64,000 nt of DNA. It comes from Acerihabitans sp015654925. Its GTDB lineage: Bacteria; Pseudomonadota; Gammaproteobacteria; Enterobacterales; Enterobacteriaceae. The position numbers were made by a program, and so were the translations under genes. Under the pieces are notes generated by a model. It worked only from the letters and a program-made list of their open reading frames with translations, did no database searches and was not told the DNA's origin. The stretch lies in assembly GCF_047324175.1 (NCBI RefSeq), contig NZ_CP178732.1, positions 3,286,001-3,350,000 on the forward strand, read 5' to 3'. Shown here piece after piece: positions 27,674 to 36,167 of the stretch (position 1 is the first letter of the stretch; every line of letters starts with the position of its first letter).

Positions 27674-29143
27674 TTAAAAATCGATTAGGACGCTCTTCTG
27701 GCGTTGACAGGCCTGAAATGCCTGACGCCCCAAATCTTTACCAATGCCGGAGCCGAGAAAGCCGCCGGTGGGGATGATGAAATCGCCGGAGCGGCCATAT
27801 CGATTGATCCACACCGTGCCGGCCTCTATCGATCGCATCGCACGCAGCGCACGCGGCAGGCTCAGAGTGTGGACGCCCGCGCACAGGCCATAAATTTCAT
27901 GGGCCGCCAGCGCCAGTCCCTGCTCTTCTTCATCAAATGTTTGTACCGTCAGCACCGGGCCAAAAATCTCCTGCCGCACCGCGGGATTGTCCTGCTCCAC
28001 ATGGCTTAACAAGGTGGGTTGCCAGAACCAGCCCTCCCCGGTGTCGGCAAAGCGTTCGCCTCCCGCTAATACCTCTGCGCCTTGCGCTTTTGCCGCGTCG
28101 ATGACCGAACTGACTTTATTGCCCTGCCGCGCATCAATCAGCGGCGCATAGCGACTCTGTTCCTGCCAGGTGACGCCCGGCTTAACCTCGCGGCACAACG
28201 CGGCTAAACGTTCCACCAGCGGATCGGCAATGGTGCGCTGCACGATTAATCGCGTACCTGCGACACAAGCCTGACCGCCATTGGCGGTGAAACCGCGCAG
28301 TATGCGTTGCGCCAGCGCCTCAATATCGCCCGCATCGTCGAACACCAATTGCGGGCTTTTGCCACCTAATTCCAGCGTTACCGGTTTCATGCCGAACTGT
28401 GCGGCGTCGCTCATGATGCGTGCGCCGGTCAACGTCGAGCCGGTAAACGAGACTTTGCGCACTAGCGGATGTTGTACCAGAGCACGGCCAGTGACCGCGC
28501 CGCTGCCCTGAACGATATTCAGCACGCCCGCCGGCAAACCGGCTTGCACCGCCAGTTCCGCCATGCGCACGGTCGAGAATGGCGTCAGTTCAGATGGTTT
28601 AAGCACCACCGCATTGCCCGCCGCCAACGCCGGGCCGCATTTCCACGACGCCATCGACAACGGAAAATTCCACGGTGTTATCGCGCCAATCACCCCGTAC
28701 GGTTCCGCGATCAGCATGCCTAAACTGCGTTCTTGGGTAGGAAACAGATCGCCGCTGTATTTGTCTGCACATTCGGCGTAGAAACGAACCGCTTCGGCGG
28801 TGAAAGGAATTTCGTGCCTTACCACATCGTGAATCGGGCGCGTAGAACCTAATGCTTCGAGCTGCGCCAGCAGGCTGTCTTGCTCAATCAGATCGGCCCA
28901 GCGACGCAACACCCGGCCGCGTTCACGCGGTGGGCGGCTTGACCAGCCGCTGGTTTTAAGCGCCTGATGCGCCACCATGACGGCGCAGTCCACATCCTCC
29001 GCCTGCGCGTCATTGAGCGTGGCGAAAACCTTGCCATCGGAGGGACGTCTCACTGCAAACGGCGCGCCCTGGGTCTTGACACACTGGCCGTCAATATAAT
29101 GCCCAATCGGAATAAAAACTTTTTCAGGGTCGAAACTCAACAT
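27674..29143 (-). CDS. NAD(P)-dependent aldehyde dehydrogenase
   Basis: Oxidises an aldehyde to the acid. The ATG at 29143 has AAGGAA about 7 bases upstream and gives 489 aa beginning MLSFDPEKVFIPIGHYIDG. Catalytic features: Asn in ITPWNFPLSMASWK, the Glu in VTLELGGKSPQLV, the Cys nucleophile in NGGQACVAGTR, and the C-terminal FGPVLTVQTFDEEEQ. Relatives act on gamma-(glutamylamino)butyraldehyde or betaine-like aldehydes. It would consume the aldehyde made by the neighbouring PuuB-like oxidoreductase or by the aminotransferase. Confidence 0.9.
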   Translation of the reverse strand: MLSFDPEKVFIPIGHYIDGQCVKTQGAPFAVRRPSDGKVFATLNDAQAEDVDCAVMVAHQALKTSGWSSRPPRERGRVLRRWADLIEQDSLLAQLEALGSTRPIHDVVRHEIPFTAEAVRFYAECADKYSGDLFPTQERSLGMLIAEPYGVIGAITPWNFPLSMASWKCGPALAAGNAVVLKPSELTPFSTVRMAELAVQAGLPAGVLNIVQGSGAVTGRALVQHPLVRKVSFTGSTLTGARIMSDAAQFGMKPVTLELGGKSPQLVFDDAGDIEALAQRILRGFTANGGQACVAGTRLIVQRTIADPLVERLAALCREVKPGVTWQEQSRYAPLIDARQGNKVSSVIDAAKAQGAEVLAGGERFADTGEGWFWQPTLLSHVEQDNPAVRQEIFGPVLTVQTFDEEEQGLALAAHEIYGLCAGVHTLSLPRALRAMRSIEAGTVWINRYGRSGDFIIPTGGFLGSGIGKDLGRQAFQACQRQKSVLIDF

Positions 29144-29525
29144 GGAAAATTCCTTATTTATCACACCCATCATTAGCTAAATAATTAACCCATTAGAACT
29201 ATTTATATTCAGCCTTAATAACTCATGCAGAAAGCATGCCAGCCAGCTAAAAAATAAAAATGCGTTTAAAGCAGTGCAAAAAAATTTTCTGCCGTATTCG
29301 CCAGGCAAAAATTGCGGAATTGCTGAACGATTAAACAGATGATTTCCATCATAAAATATCTGCATCGCTTTGGTGCGCCATTCCCGGGAATTGCACCACC
29401 AGCGCCCTCATCAACACTGGCGGTGCATCGGTCTCAGCAAGCGTTCACGACAGTAAATAATGAACGGCGTTCAGCGGCGAAATTTATTATTATTGGCGTT
29501 ATGCAGGGATAAAATGCGGTAATAA
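29144..29525. other. AT-rich intergenic region between the two aldehyde dehydrogenase genes
   Basis: Carries the promoter side of the 27674-29143 gene. A small frame at 29177-29365 has no recognisable product. No obvious operator palindrome was seen. Confidence 0.4.
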
Positions 29526-29558
29526 AAAAAGCGCGCAATTTTCAATTGCACGCTTTTT
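29526..29558 (-). terminator. Rho-independent terminator after the SSADH-like gene
   Basis: A stem of AAAAAGCGCGCAATT against AATTGCACGCTTTTT with one mismatch and a 3-base loop, T-rich on either strand, lies about 20 bases beyond the stop of the minus-strand SSADH-like gene. It could also work on the plus strand. Confidence 0.75.
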
Positions 29559-29577
29559 CCAAATAATGGGATTTTAA

Positions 29578-31035
29578 TCAAAGACTACCAATGTGAAATG
29601 TTTTCTGTTCGAGATATTCATCAATTCCATAACGCGAACCTTCACGGCCTATCCCCGATAATTTAATCCCACCGAAAGGCGCAACCTCTAACGAAATAGC
29701 ACCGGTATTAAATCCAACCATGCCAAACTCCAGTGCTTCTGCCACGCGCCAGGCACGCCGAATATTTTCGGTGAAGAAATAAGCGCCAAGTCCATAAGGC
29801 GTGTCGTTGGCCATAGCGATAGCCTGCGCCTCCTCATCAAAAATAAATAGCGCCGCCACCGGGCCGAACGTCTCTTCATGCGCGATACGCATCTGGGTGG
29901 TCGCTTCACCCAAAACGGTTGGCTGCACGTAGGTGCCGTTGCCGGAGCTGATGCCGCCCGTGAGCAGCGTTGCACCCTGGCTGAGTGCATCATCGATGTG
30001 GCTATTTACCTTTTCGACGGCGCGCTCATTGATCAATGGGCCAATGGTGCTTCCCGGCGCAAACCCATCACCGACTTTTAGCAGGGCAACCGCTTCCAGC
30101 AAGCGAGCCGCGAATCGTTGATAGATGCCGCGCTGCACCAGAATGCGGTTGGCGCAAACACAGGTTTGCCCGGCGTTGCGAAACTTACTGGCCATTACCC
30201 CGGCTAAGGCAATTTCTACGTCGGCATCATCAAATACGATGAATGGCGCATTGCCGCCCAATTCGAGGCTAAGGCGTTTTATGCTGTCGGCGCTTTGCCG
30301 CATCAGTAGCTGACCGACGCGTGTTGATCCGGTAAAGGAGATTTTGCGCACCGTGCGACTTTCCGTCAACGCCGCGCCAATTTCTGCCGGCAGGCCCGTC
30401 ACCACCTGCAACACGCCGGACGGGAAGCCCGCGCGCTCCGCCAGCACAGCCAATGCCAGTGCCGAAAGCGGCGTCAGTTCAGAAGGCTTGACAATGATCG
30501 GGCAACCGGCGGCCAACGCCGGGGCGGCTTTGCGGGTGATCATTGCAATCGGGAAATTCCACGGTGTGATCGCCGCCGCCACGCCAACGGGCTGTTTCAA
30601 TACCAGGATGCGCCGGTCGTCGCTGGGAGAGGGGATGGTTTCGCCATAAATGCGCCGTGCCTCTTCGGCAAACCATTTCACAAAGCTGGCGCCGTATAAC
30701 ACTTCGCCTTTGGCTTCGGCCAGCGGCTTGCCCTGTTCGGCGGTCATGATAATTGCCAGATCGTCGGCGTTTTCAATAATCAGCTGATGCCACTTTTCCA
30801 GCAGCGCGGCACGGGTTGCATTCGGCGTTTTGTCCCAGCTAAGGCGCACGGCATCGGCGTAAGCGATTGCCTGTTCTGTTTCTTCACGGCCTAACGCCGG
30901 AACGGTCGCAATAGTCTCACCGCTCGCCGGATCGATAACCGGCAGCGTTTCGCCTTGTAGCGCATCCTGCCAGCGGCCACCAAACAGCGCCTGCTGGCGC
31001 AGCAACTCGCCATCCTTCAGTTGTAACCGCGACAT
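29578..31035 (-). CDS. gabD: Succinate-semialdehyde dehydrogenase type (GabD-like)
   Basis: 485 aa aldehyde dehydrogenase of the GabD subgroup, oxidising succinate semialdehyde to succinate. It begins LKDGELLRQQALFGGRWQD, like GabD, then shows the VYGASFVKWFAEEARRIYGE-like VLYGASFVKWFAEEARRIYG segment, TPWNFPIAMITRKAAPALAA, ELGGNAPFIVFDDAD, and the Cys nucleophile in NAGQTCVCANR. This pairs functionally with the GabT-like aminotransferase. It is the last clear gene of the composition-shifted block on the right and is followed by its own terminator. Confidence 0.9.
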   Translation of the reverse strand: MSRLQLKDGELLRQQALFGGRWQDALQGETLPVIDPASGETIATVPALGREETEQAIAYADAVRLSWDKTPNATRAALLEKWHQLIIENADDLAIIMTAEQGKPLAEAKGEVLYGASFVKWFAEEARRIYGETIPSPSDDRRILVLKQPVGVAAAITPWNFPIAMITRKAAPALAAGCPIIVKPSELTPLSALALAVLAERAGFPSGVLQVVTGLPAEIGAALTESRTVRKISFTGSTRVGQLLMRQSADSIKRLSLELGGNAPFIVFDDADVEIALAGVMASKFRNAGQTCVCANRILVQRGIYQRFAARLLEAVALLKVGDGFAPGSTIGPLINERAVEKVNSHIDDALSQGATLLTGGISSGNGTYVQPTVLGEATTQMRIAHEETFGPVAALFIFDEEAQAIAMANDTPYGLGAYFFTENIRRAWRVAEALEFGMVGFNTGAISLEVAPFGGIKLSGIGREGSRYGIDEYLEQKTFHIGSL

Positions 31036-31448
31036 ACTTATCCCCTGGTGATGGTTTTATGTCACTTTATCGCGTTGCGCCAGCGCAGGATGTTTTTCTC
31101 AAGCAGGAAGCAGAAAATTCAGCGAGTTTTTGGTGTGGAAAAAAAATTTTATGCGGCGCTTAAGACCCGGCCAGGTCGGGTGCGTATAAAATTTGAATAT
31201 CGGGTCCCGATTCCTTTTCGCTGCTGTACGAAAACGCCTGACGGTTAACCTCTTCCAGCGACAGGTTGGTATTACACAATTCGGCCGACTACCAGGCATA
31301 ATTGCGCGGCAGTTGACCATGCTTCCACCGAGTTGCACGGCGTTGGCCTCAGATAGTGGGTATCACCATTGATATAACCGATGAGCACCCTGCAAACCGA
31401 AGTTTACTTACCATCCTTAACGACTTACGCGGATTTGCTCTGGCGCAC
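31036..31448. other. Intergenic region at the right edge of the composition-shifted block
   Basis: No intact gene. A plus-strand frame running to a stop near 31455 reads VGITIDITDEHPANRSLL followed by TILNDLRGFALAHL, which looks like a degraded protein C-terminus but was not assigned to a family. The codon style to the right returns to the GC-rich pattern. No repeat or integrase fragment was recognised. Confidence 0.35.
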
Positions 31449-32777
31449 TTATAACCAGTGCTGCGCCGCAATACGCTCGCCATCGGTAAAACGGGCCAGG
31501 CGAAACGGGTGCGGGTCCACCGAAGGTGGAGAACCGGTGGCCAAATCCGCCATCAGCTGACCGGCGCCCGGGCCGATACCAAAACCATGCCCCGAGAAAC
31601 CGGTAGCCAGGTAGAGGCCCGGCACCGGCGTCACCGGCGAAATAACCGGGATGGCGTCCGGCATGGTATCGATCAATCCGCCCCAGCTTTGTTCAATGGG
31701 CACCCCTGCCAGCGCGGGGATGACCCGGGCCAGGTTGGCCGCGACTTTCCGTACTATCCTGGCGTCGATAGCCGGGTCCAGCACCCGGATGCGTTCATAG
31801 ATTGAAATCTTATCCGCCCGGCCGGGACGCCAGTGAAACAGCTCCTCGCTAAACCGCTGTCCCAGCCGCAGGCGGATTCCCTGGCGTTCGACCCGGTAGG
31901 CCGGCATAAATCGCGCACCGAAACGCAGGCTGTCCGGCGTAATATCCGCGATACCGTTGGACGAACTGGCCACCGTCAGGCCGCCGTCCAGCCGTTTACG
32001 CAGCGACACCAACCCGAAGCTGATGCAACAGCCGGGATCATAATCCGTCGGCGCGGTACGGAACGCCGTGGACAATACTTTTAACTGGGGCAGCGCGACC
32101 CCGCATCCCTGCAGCAGCAGCCGCGACCATGCCCCGCCGGCCACCACCACCGCGCGGCAACGGATGGCGCCGCGCTCGGTGACCACTTCGCAGACCTTGC
32201 CCGCCGCCTGCTCGATGGTGCGCACGGCGCAGTGCTGTTGCAGATTCAGCCCTTTGGCGACGGCGGCCGCGACCATGGCCGGCGCCGCTTTTTGGGGTTC
32301 CGCGCGGCCGTCCAGCGCGGTATAAAGCGCCCCCTGGATCGGAAAGTCAATGTCGGGCAGCTTCTGCCGCAATTGCGCAGATGTCAGGGCATCGCTGTGA
32401 ATGCCATACTGGCGGGCTTCCTCAAGCCAGCGCTGCTGCCGCTGCCACTGCTCCTCGCTGCGGGCGGCATAGGCGATGCCGGTGATACGAAAGCCGGTGT
32501 CGCTCCCCAGGCGCGCATTCATGCCATCCCATAATTGCATGCTGAGATTAATCAGGGGCAACTCACGCAAATCGCGGCCGGTGCGGCGGCACCAGCCCCA
32601 GTTACGGCTCGATTGTTCCGCCGCCACCAGGCCTTTTTCCAGCAAAACCGTCGGTATGCCCCGCTCCGCCAACGACAGCGCGGTGGCGGCGCCGACGATG
32701 CCGCCACCGATGACCACCACGTCCGTTTCACGCGAAAACCTGGACGATGAAACCACCAAATCGACATTCGGCCCCAT
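31449..32777 (-). CDS. FAD-dependent oxidoreductase (DAO family), SSRNWGW subtype
   Basis: 442 aa flavoprotein oxidising a C-N or C-O bond of a small organic acid. FAD motif TDVVVIGGGIVGAATALSLAE (about residues 18-38), LLEKG, and subtype motif AAEQSSRNWGWCRR. C-terminal FAD contact: GGLIDTMPDAIPVIS and GFSGHGFGIGPGAGQLMADL. It is a paralogue of the genes at 19099 and 37896. GGTGGGG precedes the ATG. It is the final gene of the minus-strand ABC cluster that begins at 39227, and the RNAGHC-type oxidoreductase is immediately upstream. Confidence 0.88.
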   Translation of the reverse strand: MGPNVDLVVSSSRFSRETDVVVIGGGIVGAATALSLAERGIPTVLLEKGLVAAEQSSRNWGWCRRTGRDLRELPLINLSMQLWDGMNARLGSDTGFRITGIAYAARSEEQWQRQQRWLEEARQYGIHSDALTSAQLRQKLPDIDFPIQGALYTALDGRAEPQKAAPAMVAAAVAKGLNLQQHCAVRTIEQAAGKVCEVVTERGAIRCRAVVVAGGAWSRLLLQGCGVALPQLKVLSTAFRTAPTDYDPGCCISFGLVSLRKRLDGGLTVASSSNGIADITPDSLRFGARFMPAYRVERQGIRLRLGQRFSEELFHWRPGRADKISIYERIRVLDPAIDARIVRKVAANLARVIPALAGVPIEQSWGGLIDTMPDAIPVISPVTPVPGLYLATGFSGHGFGIGPGAGQLMADLATGSPPSVDPHPFRLARFTDGERIAAQHWL

Positions 32778-32824
32778 GTTTTCCCCACCTTAGTCTTCAG
32801 GTTGCGTCATTTTAACGTGTATCC

Positions 32825-34147
32825 TCAGGCATGGGGCGGCAGCGCCGCCCGCTGCATTTTACTGCGCAGCCAATCCCGCCCGCGGTAATAACGCAGTGCC
32901 AGCCGGGGGCCGAAACTCATCCAGAAAGGCGCGCGGTGCAGGCGTTCCATTCTCAGCGCCAATTCATTTTCCGCCGTGCCCAGCGCCCATTCGGCAAGGA
33001 TTCCTCCAAGCATGCTGCCGGTAGGGACGCCCCGGCCGGAAAGCCCGGTCAGCGCCGCCACGCCGGGCGCCAGCTCATACAGCCGGGGAATGGTGCGTTG
33101 CTGCATATCCAGTTCGCCGAACCATAGATAGTCCCAGCGCAGGGATGGGTTGATTTGCGGATGCAGCCATTTGAGCCGATCGCTCATCACCCGATGCGTA
33201 TAAGGGAGATCCCGGCCGCGCCTGCCCATGGGAAACATGGACGCGACAATGCGCCCCTCGGCGTTATACTTGTAGACATAGATATCGCCGCGGCCGTCGT
33301 GGATAGTGGTGTTTTGCGGCAGGATCACGCGGCGTTCCCCGGCGCTTAGCGGCTGCGTCGCGGCGACAAATACCCGCATGATTTTGAAACTTTGCTCCAG
33401 CCCGGGCCAGCCGTCGACGGTATACGCGCCGGTGGCGAAGATGACCTTATCGGCCAAAACGGCGCCTCGATCGGTCGCCACCCGCCAGCGGCCGCCCTGT
33501 TTTTCCACCCGGTTAACCGCCGAGCCGGTGTAAACCGCGCCGCCCTCTTCCAGTACCGCCCGCGCTAATCCCCGCGCGTAGCCCAGCGGGTTCAGGTGTC
33601 CGCCGGCCGGATGAAACCAGCCGCCGTAAAACCGCGGGCTGCCGGTAATGCGCTCGGCTTCCCGCGCGTCGACCAAACGCGTGCCGGCGCCGACCGCGTT
33701 ATACTCGCGGACTTTCTTTTCAATCTCCCCGATAGCCGACGGGTAAGCCGCCGCCTGGATATAGCCGTTTTGCCGCCATTCACACCGGATGTCATAGCGT
33801 TCAATCATCGCCGAAACGCGCTGATTGGCCTGGGTTTGACGGGCGATAAGGCGCTCGGCCCACGGCTCGCCGAGCATCCGGCGCAACTCCGGCAGGCCGT
33901 AGTGGGTGAAGGTCGGCGTGCAATGTCCCGCATTGCGGCCTGAGCCGCCAAATCCCGCTTCCTGCGCTTCCAGCACCACCACCGACACGCCCTGGCGGGC
34001 TAATTCCAGCGCCGTGGTCAAGCCGGTATACCCCGCCCCCACCACGCACACATCGGCATCGACCTGCGATGTCAGCGGGTGGGTGGCCGGCGCCGCCGGC
34101 GCGGTGGCATACCACAGCGAATGTTCAAATGGCGAGAATCGGGTCAT
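32825..34147 (-). CDS. FAD-dependent oxidoreductase (DAO family), RNAGHC subtype (PuuB-like)
   Basis: 440 aa flavoprotein similar to the gene at 25686. FAD motif DVCVVGAGYTGLTTALELAR (about residues 31-50), VLEAQEAGFGGSGRNAGHC, then GGHLNPLGYARGLARA and the C-terminal FAD contact ALTGLSGRGVPTGSMLGG. It lies between the permease gene at 34188 and the SSRNWGW-type oxidoreductase, all on the minus strand with short gaps, so the substrate is likely delivered by this transporter. Confidence 0.87.
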   Translation of the reverse strand: MTRFSPFEHSLWYATAPAAPATHPLTSQVDADVCVVGAGYTGLTTALELARQGVSVVVLEAQEAGFGGSGRNAGHCTPTFTHYGLPELRRMLGEPWAERLIARQTQANQRVSAMIERYDIRCEWRQNGYIQAAAYPSAIGEIEKKVREYNAVGAGTRLVDAREAERITGSPRFYGGWFHPAGGHLNPLGYARGLARAVLEEGGAVYTGSAVNRVEKQGGRWRVATDRGAVLADKVIFATGAYTVDGWPGLEQSFKIMRVFVAATQPLSAGERRVILPQNTTIHDGRGDIYVYKYNAEGRIVASMFPMGRRGRDLPYTHRVMSDRLKWLHPQINPSLRWDYLWFGELDMQQRTIPRLYELAPGVAALTGLSGRGVPTGSMLGGILAEWALGTAENELALRMERLHRAPFWMSFGPRLALRYYRGRDWLRSKMQRAALPPHA

Positions 34148-34187
34148 TATCAGCTCCCCTGATCGTTAACATAACCGTTGCAACGGT

Positions 34188-35069
34188 TCACAATTCGCCG
34201 CGGGCGTCCAGGGCGTTACGGATGCCATCGCCGATAAAATTGAAGCAGGTCACGGCAAGGGTAATCGCCAACCCCGGCGCCAGCGCCAGCCAGGGCGCGC
34301 GCAGCAGATATTGCTGGGCGCCGTTTAGCATATTGCCCCAGCTTGGCAAGGGCGGCTGGATACCGTAGCCCAGAAAGCTGATATAAGCCTCCAGTAAAAT
34401 AGCGCGCGCCACGGTCAGGGTCGCCGCCACGATAATCGGCCCCATCACATTCGGCAGTAATTCGCGCACCATAATCCAACGTCCCGACAGACCCAGCATT
34501 TTGGCCGCCAGGATAAACTCGCGCTCGCGCAGCGATCGCACCTCGGTTTCCACGATGCGCGCCACTTCCATCCAGCTGGTCACGGCGATGATGACGGTAA
34601 TCATCAGCGGGCTGGGCTTGATAAATGCGGCCAGCGCCAGCAGCAGGAATACGCTGGGAAATGACAGGAAGGCGTCCACTATGCGCATCAATAGGCCGCC
34701 GATGCGCCCGCCGTAATAACCGGCGATAATGCCGACGGCCGCGCCGAACAGGATACTGATCGCCATGGACAAGAAACCGACCAGTATCGAGATACGCCCG
34801 GCCATCAAAAGGCGAGCCAGCGTGTCGCGCCCCAGCGGATCGGTGCCCAGGAGATGCCAGCCGGTGAGCGGCGGCGCAAAGCGATAACGCAAATCGATAT
34901 GCAAATCATCAAACGGCAGCAGCCAGGGGCCGAAGATGCAGGCCAGCCCCATCAGCACGATCGTCACCAGTCCGGCGCAGGCCAGCCGGTGGCGCAGGAA
35001 ACGGCGTACCGTGCGGCTATGCCACCAATAATGCGCCGGGGACATTGCGGTAAGAATCCAGGCAGCCAT
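34188..35069 (-). CDS. Dipeptide-type ABC transporter permease (DppC family)
   Basis: 293 aa inner-membrane subunit. Motifs: GTDPLGRDTLARLLMAG, the EAA-type loop (REFILAAKMLGLSGRW, VRELLPNVMGPI), and ISFLGYGIQPPLPSWGN. AAGGAG precedes the ATG at 35069. It follows the partner permease by 10 bases. Confidence 0.92.
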   Translation of the reverse strand: MAAWILTAMSPAHYWWHSRTVRRFLRHRLACAGLVTIVLMGLACIFGPWLLPFDDLHIDLRYRFAPPLTGWHLLGTDPLGRDTLARLLMAGRISILVGFLSMAISILFGAAVGIIAGYYGGRIGGLLMRIVDAFLSFPSVFLLLALAAFIKPSPLMITVIIAVTSWMEVARIVETEVRSLREREFILAAKMLGLSGRWIMVRELLPNVMGPIIVAATLTVARAILLEAYISFLGYGIQPPLPSWGNMLNGAQQYLLRAPWLALAPGLAITLAVTCFNFIGDGIRNALDARGEL

Positions 35070-35079
35070 CGCTCTCTCC

Positions 35080-36030
35080 TTATACCAGTCGAATTCGCGG
35101 ATCGATAACGGCGGTCAGCAGGTCCGCCAGCAGGCTGCCAAGCAAAACCAACATGGCGGAAAACATCAATAAGCCCATCACCACCGGATAATCGCTGTAG
35201 CCCAGGCTATCGAGAAACAGCCGCCCCATGCCGGGCCAGGTAAATACCGTTTCCGCCACCAGCGCGCCGCCGAGCAGGGTCGGCAATTGCATGCCCGCCA
35301 GGGTGATCATCGGCAATAACGCATTGCCCACCACATGCCTGATCAGTACGCGGCGCGGCGACAATCCCTTCGCCCGGGCGGTTTTAATGAAATCCTGGTT
35401 GATCACCTCAAGGGTGGCGCCGCGCATATAGCGGCTCCAGATAGCCACATCCACAAAGGTCAGCACCATGACCGGCAACACCAGGTGCCAGGCCACATCC
35501 AGCACCGATCCATCGCCCATGGTGTACATATTGCCGGCCGGGAACCACTGTAGCTTCAGCGCGAAGAAATAGATGGCGACCAACCCGAACCAAAAGGTGG
35601 GAATGGATAGCGCAATCATCGAGGCGATGGTGGCCACATCGTCAAAAACGCCGTTGCGCCGCACCGCGCTTTGAATGCCCACCCAGGCGCCGATGGCGAT
35701 CGCCAGCAGCGTCGAGGTTCCCATCAACAACAGCGTGGCGGGAACATGCGCGAATATAATCGATAATACCGGCTGCCCGTCGCGGTATGAGCGCCCCCAG
35801 TCGCCGCGCAGCAAATGGCCCAGCCATTCGGCGTATTGCACCGGCAGCGGGCGGTCCAGTCCCATCTGCTGCGCAATGCGATCCAGCGCCGCCTGGCTCA
35901 TGCCCGGCGTCAGGGCGAATTGCGATAACGGGCCGCCGGGCGCCAGGTTCAGCGCGGCGAAGCCAATCAGCGAGACCAAAAACAACAACACGATACTTTG
36001 CCATAATCGCCGTATCAGAAAGCTAAGCAT
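35080..36030 (-). CDS. Dipeptide-type ABC transporter permease (DppB family)
   Basis: Inner-membrane subunit. The ATG at 36030 is preceded by a GGGGGG run and gives a 316 aa protein beginning MLSFLIRRLWQSIVLLFLVS, the usual first TM helix; upstream in-frame residues look non-coding. It carries NLAPGGPLSQFALTPGMS, MGLDRPLPVQYAEWL, the EAA-type loop (QDFIKTARAKGLSPRRVLIRH in part) and the family ending DLLTAVIDPRIRLV. Confidence 0.92.
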   Translation of the reverse strand: MLSFLIRRLWQSIVLLFLVSLIGFAALNLAPGGPLSQFALTPGMSQAALDRIAQQMGLDRPLPVQYAEWLGHLLRGDWGRSYRDGQPVLSIIFAHVPATLLLMGTSTLLAIAIGAWVGIQSAVRRNGVFDDVATIASMIALSIPTFWFGLVAIYFFALKLQWFPAGNMYTMGDGSVLDVAWHLVLPVMVLTFVDVAIWSRYMRGATLEVINQDFIKTARAKGLSPRRVLIRHVVGNALLPMITLAGMQLPTLLGGALVAETVFTWPGMGRLFLDSLGYSDYPVVMGLLMFSAMLVLLGSLLADLLTAVIDPRIRLV

Positions 36031-36167
36031 GATCCCCCCTCGGCGCGGTGACCCGGCGCGTTGCCGGCGATGAACGCGCCGCCCGCACTCGGCCACGCAT
36101 AATGAAAATGGCGCGGCGCGCGGCATCCCGCGCCCGGATGCCGGCCCACCTTGCCATCACGACGCCG

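Noticed and set aside
29177..29365. Small minus-strand protein of 62 residues
   Set aside because: No recognisable domain, poor start context, and AT-rich promoter-like surroundings.
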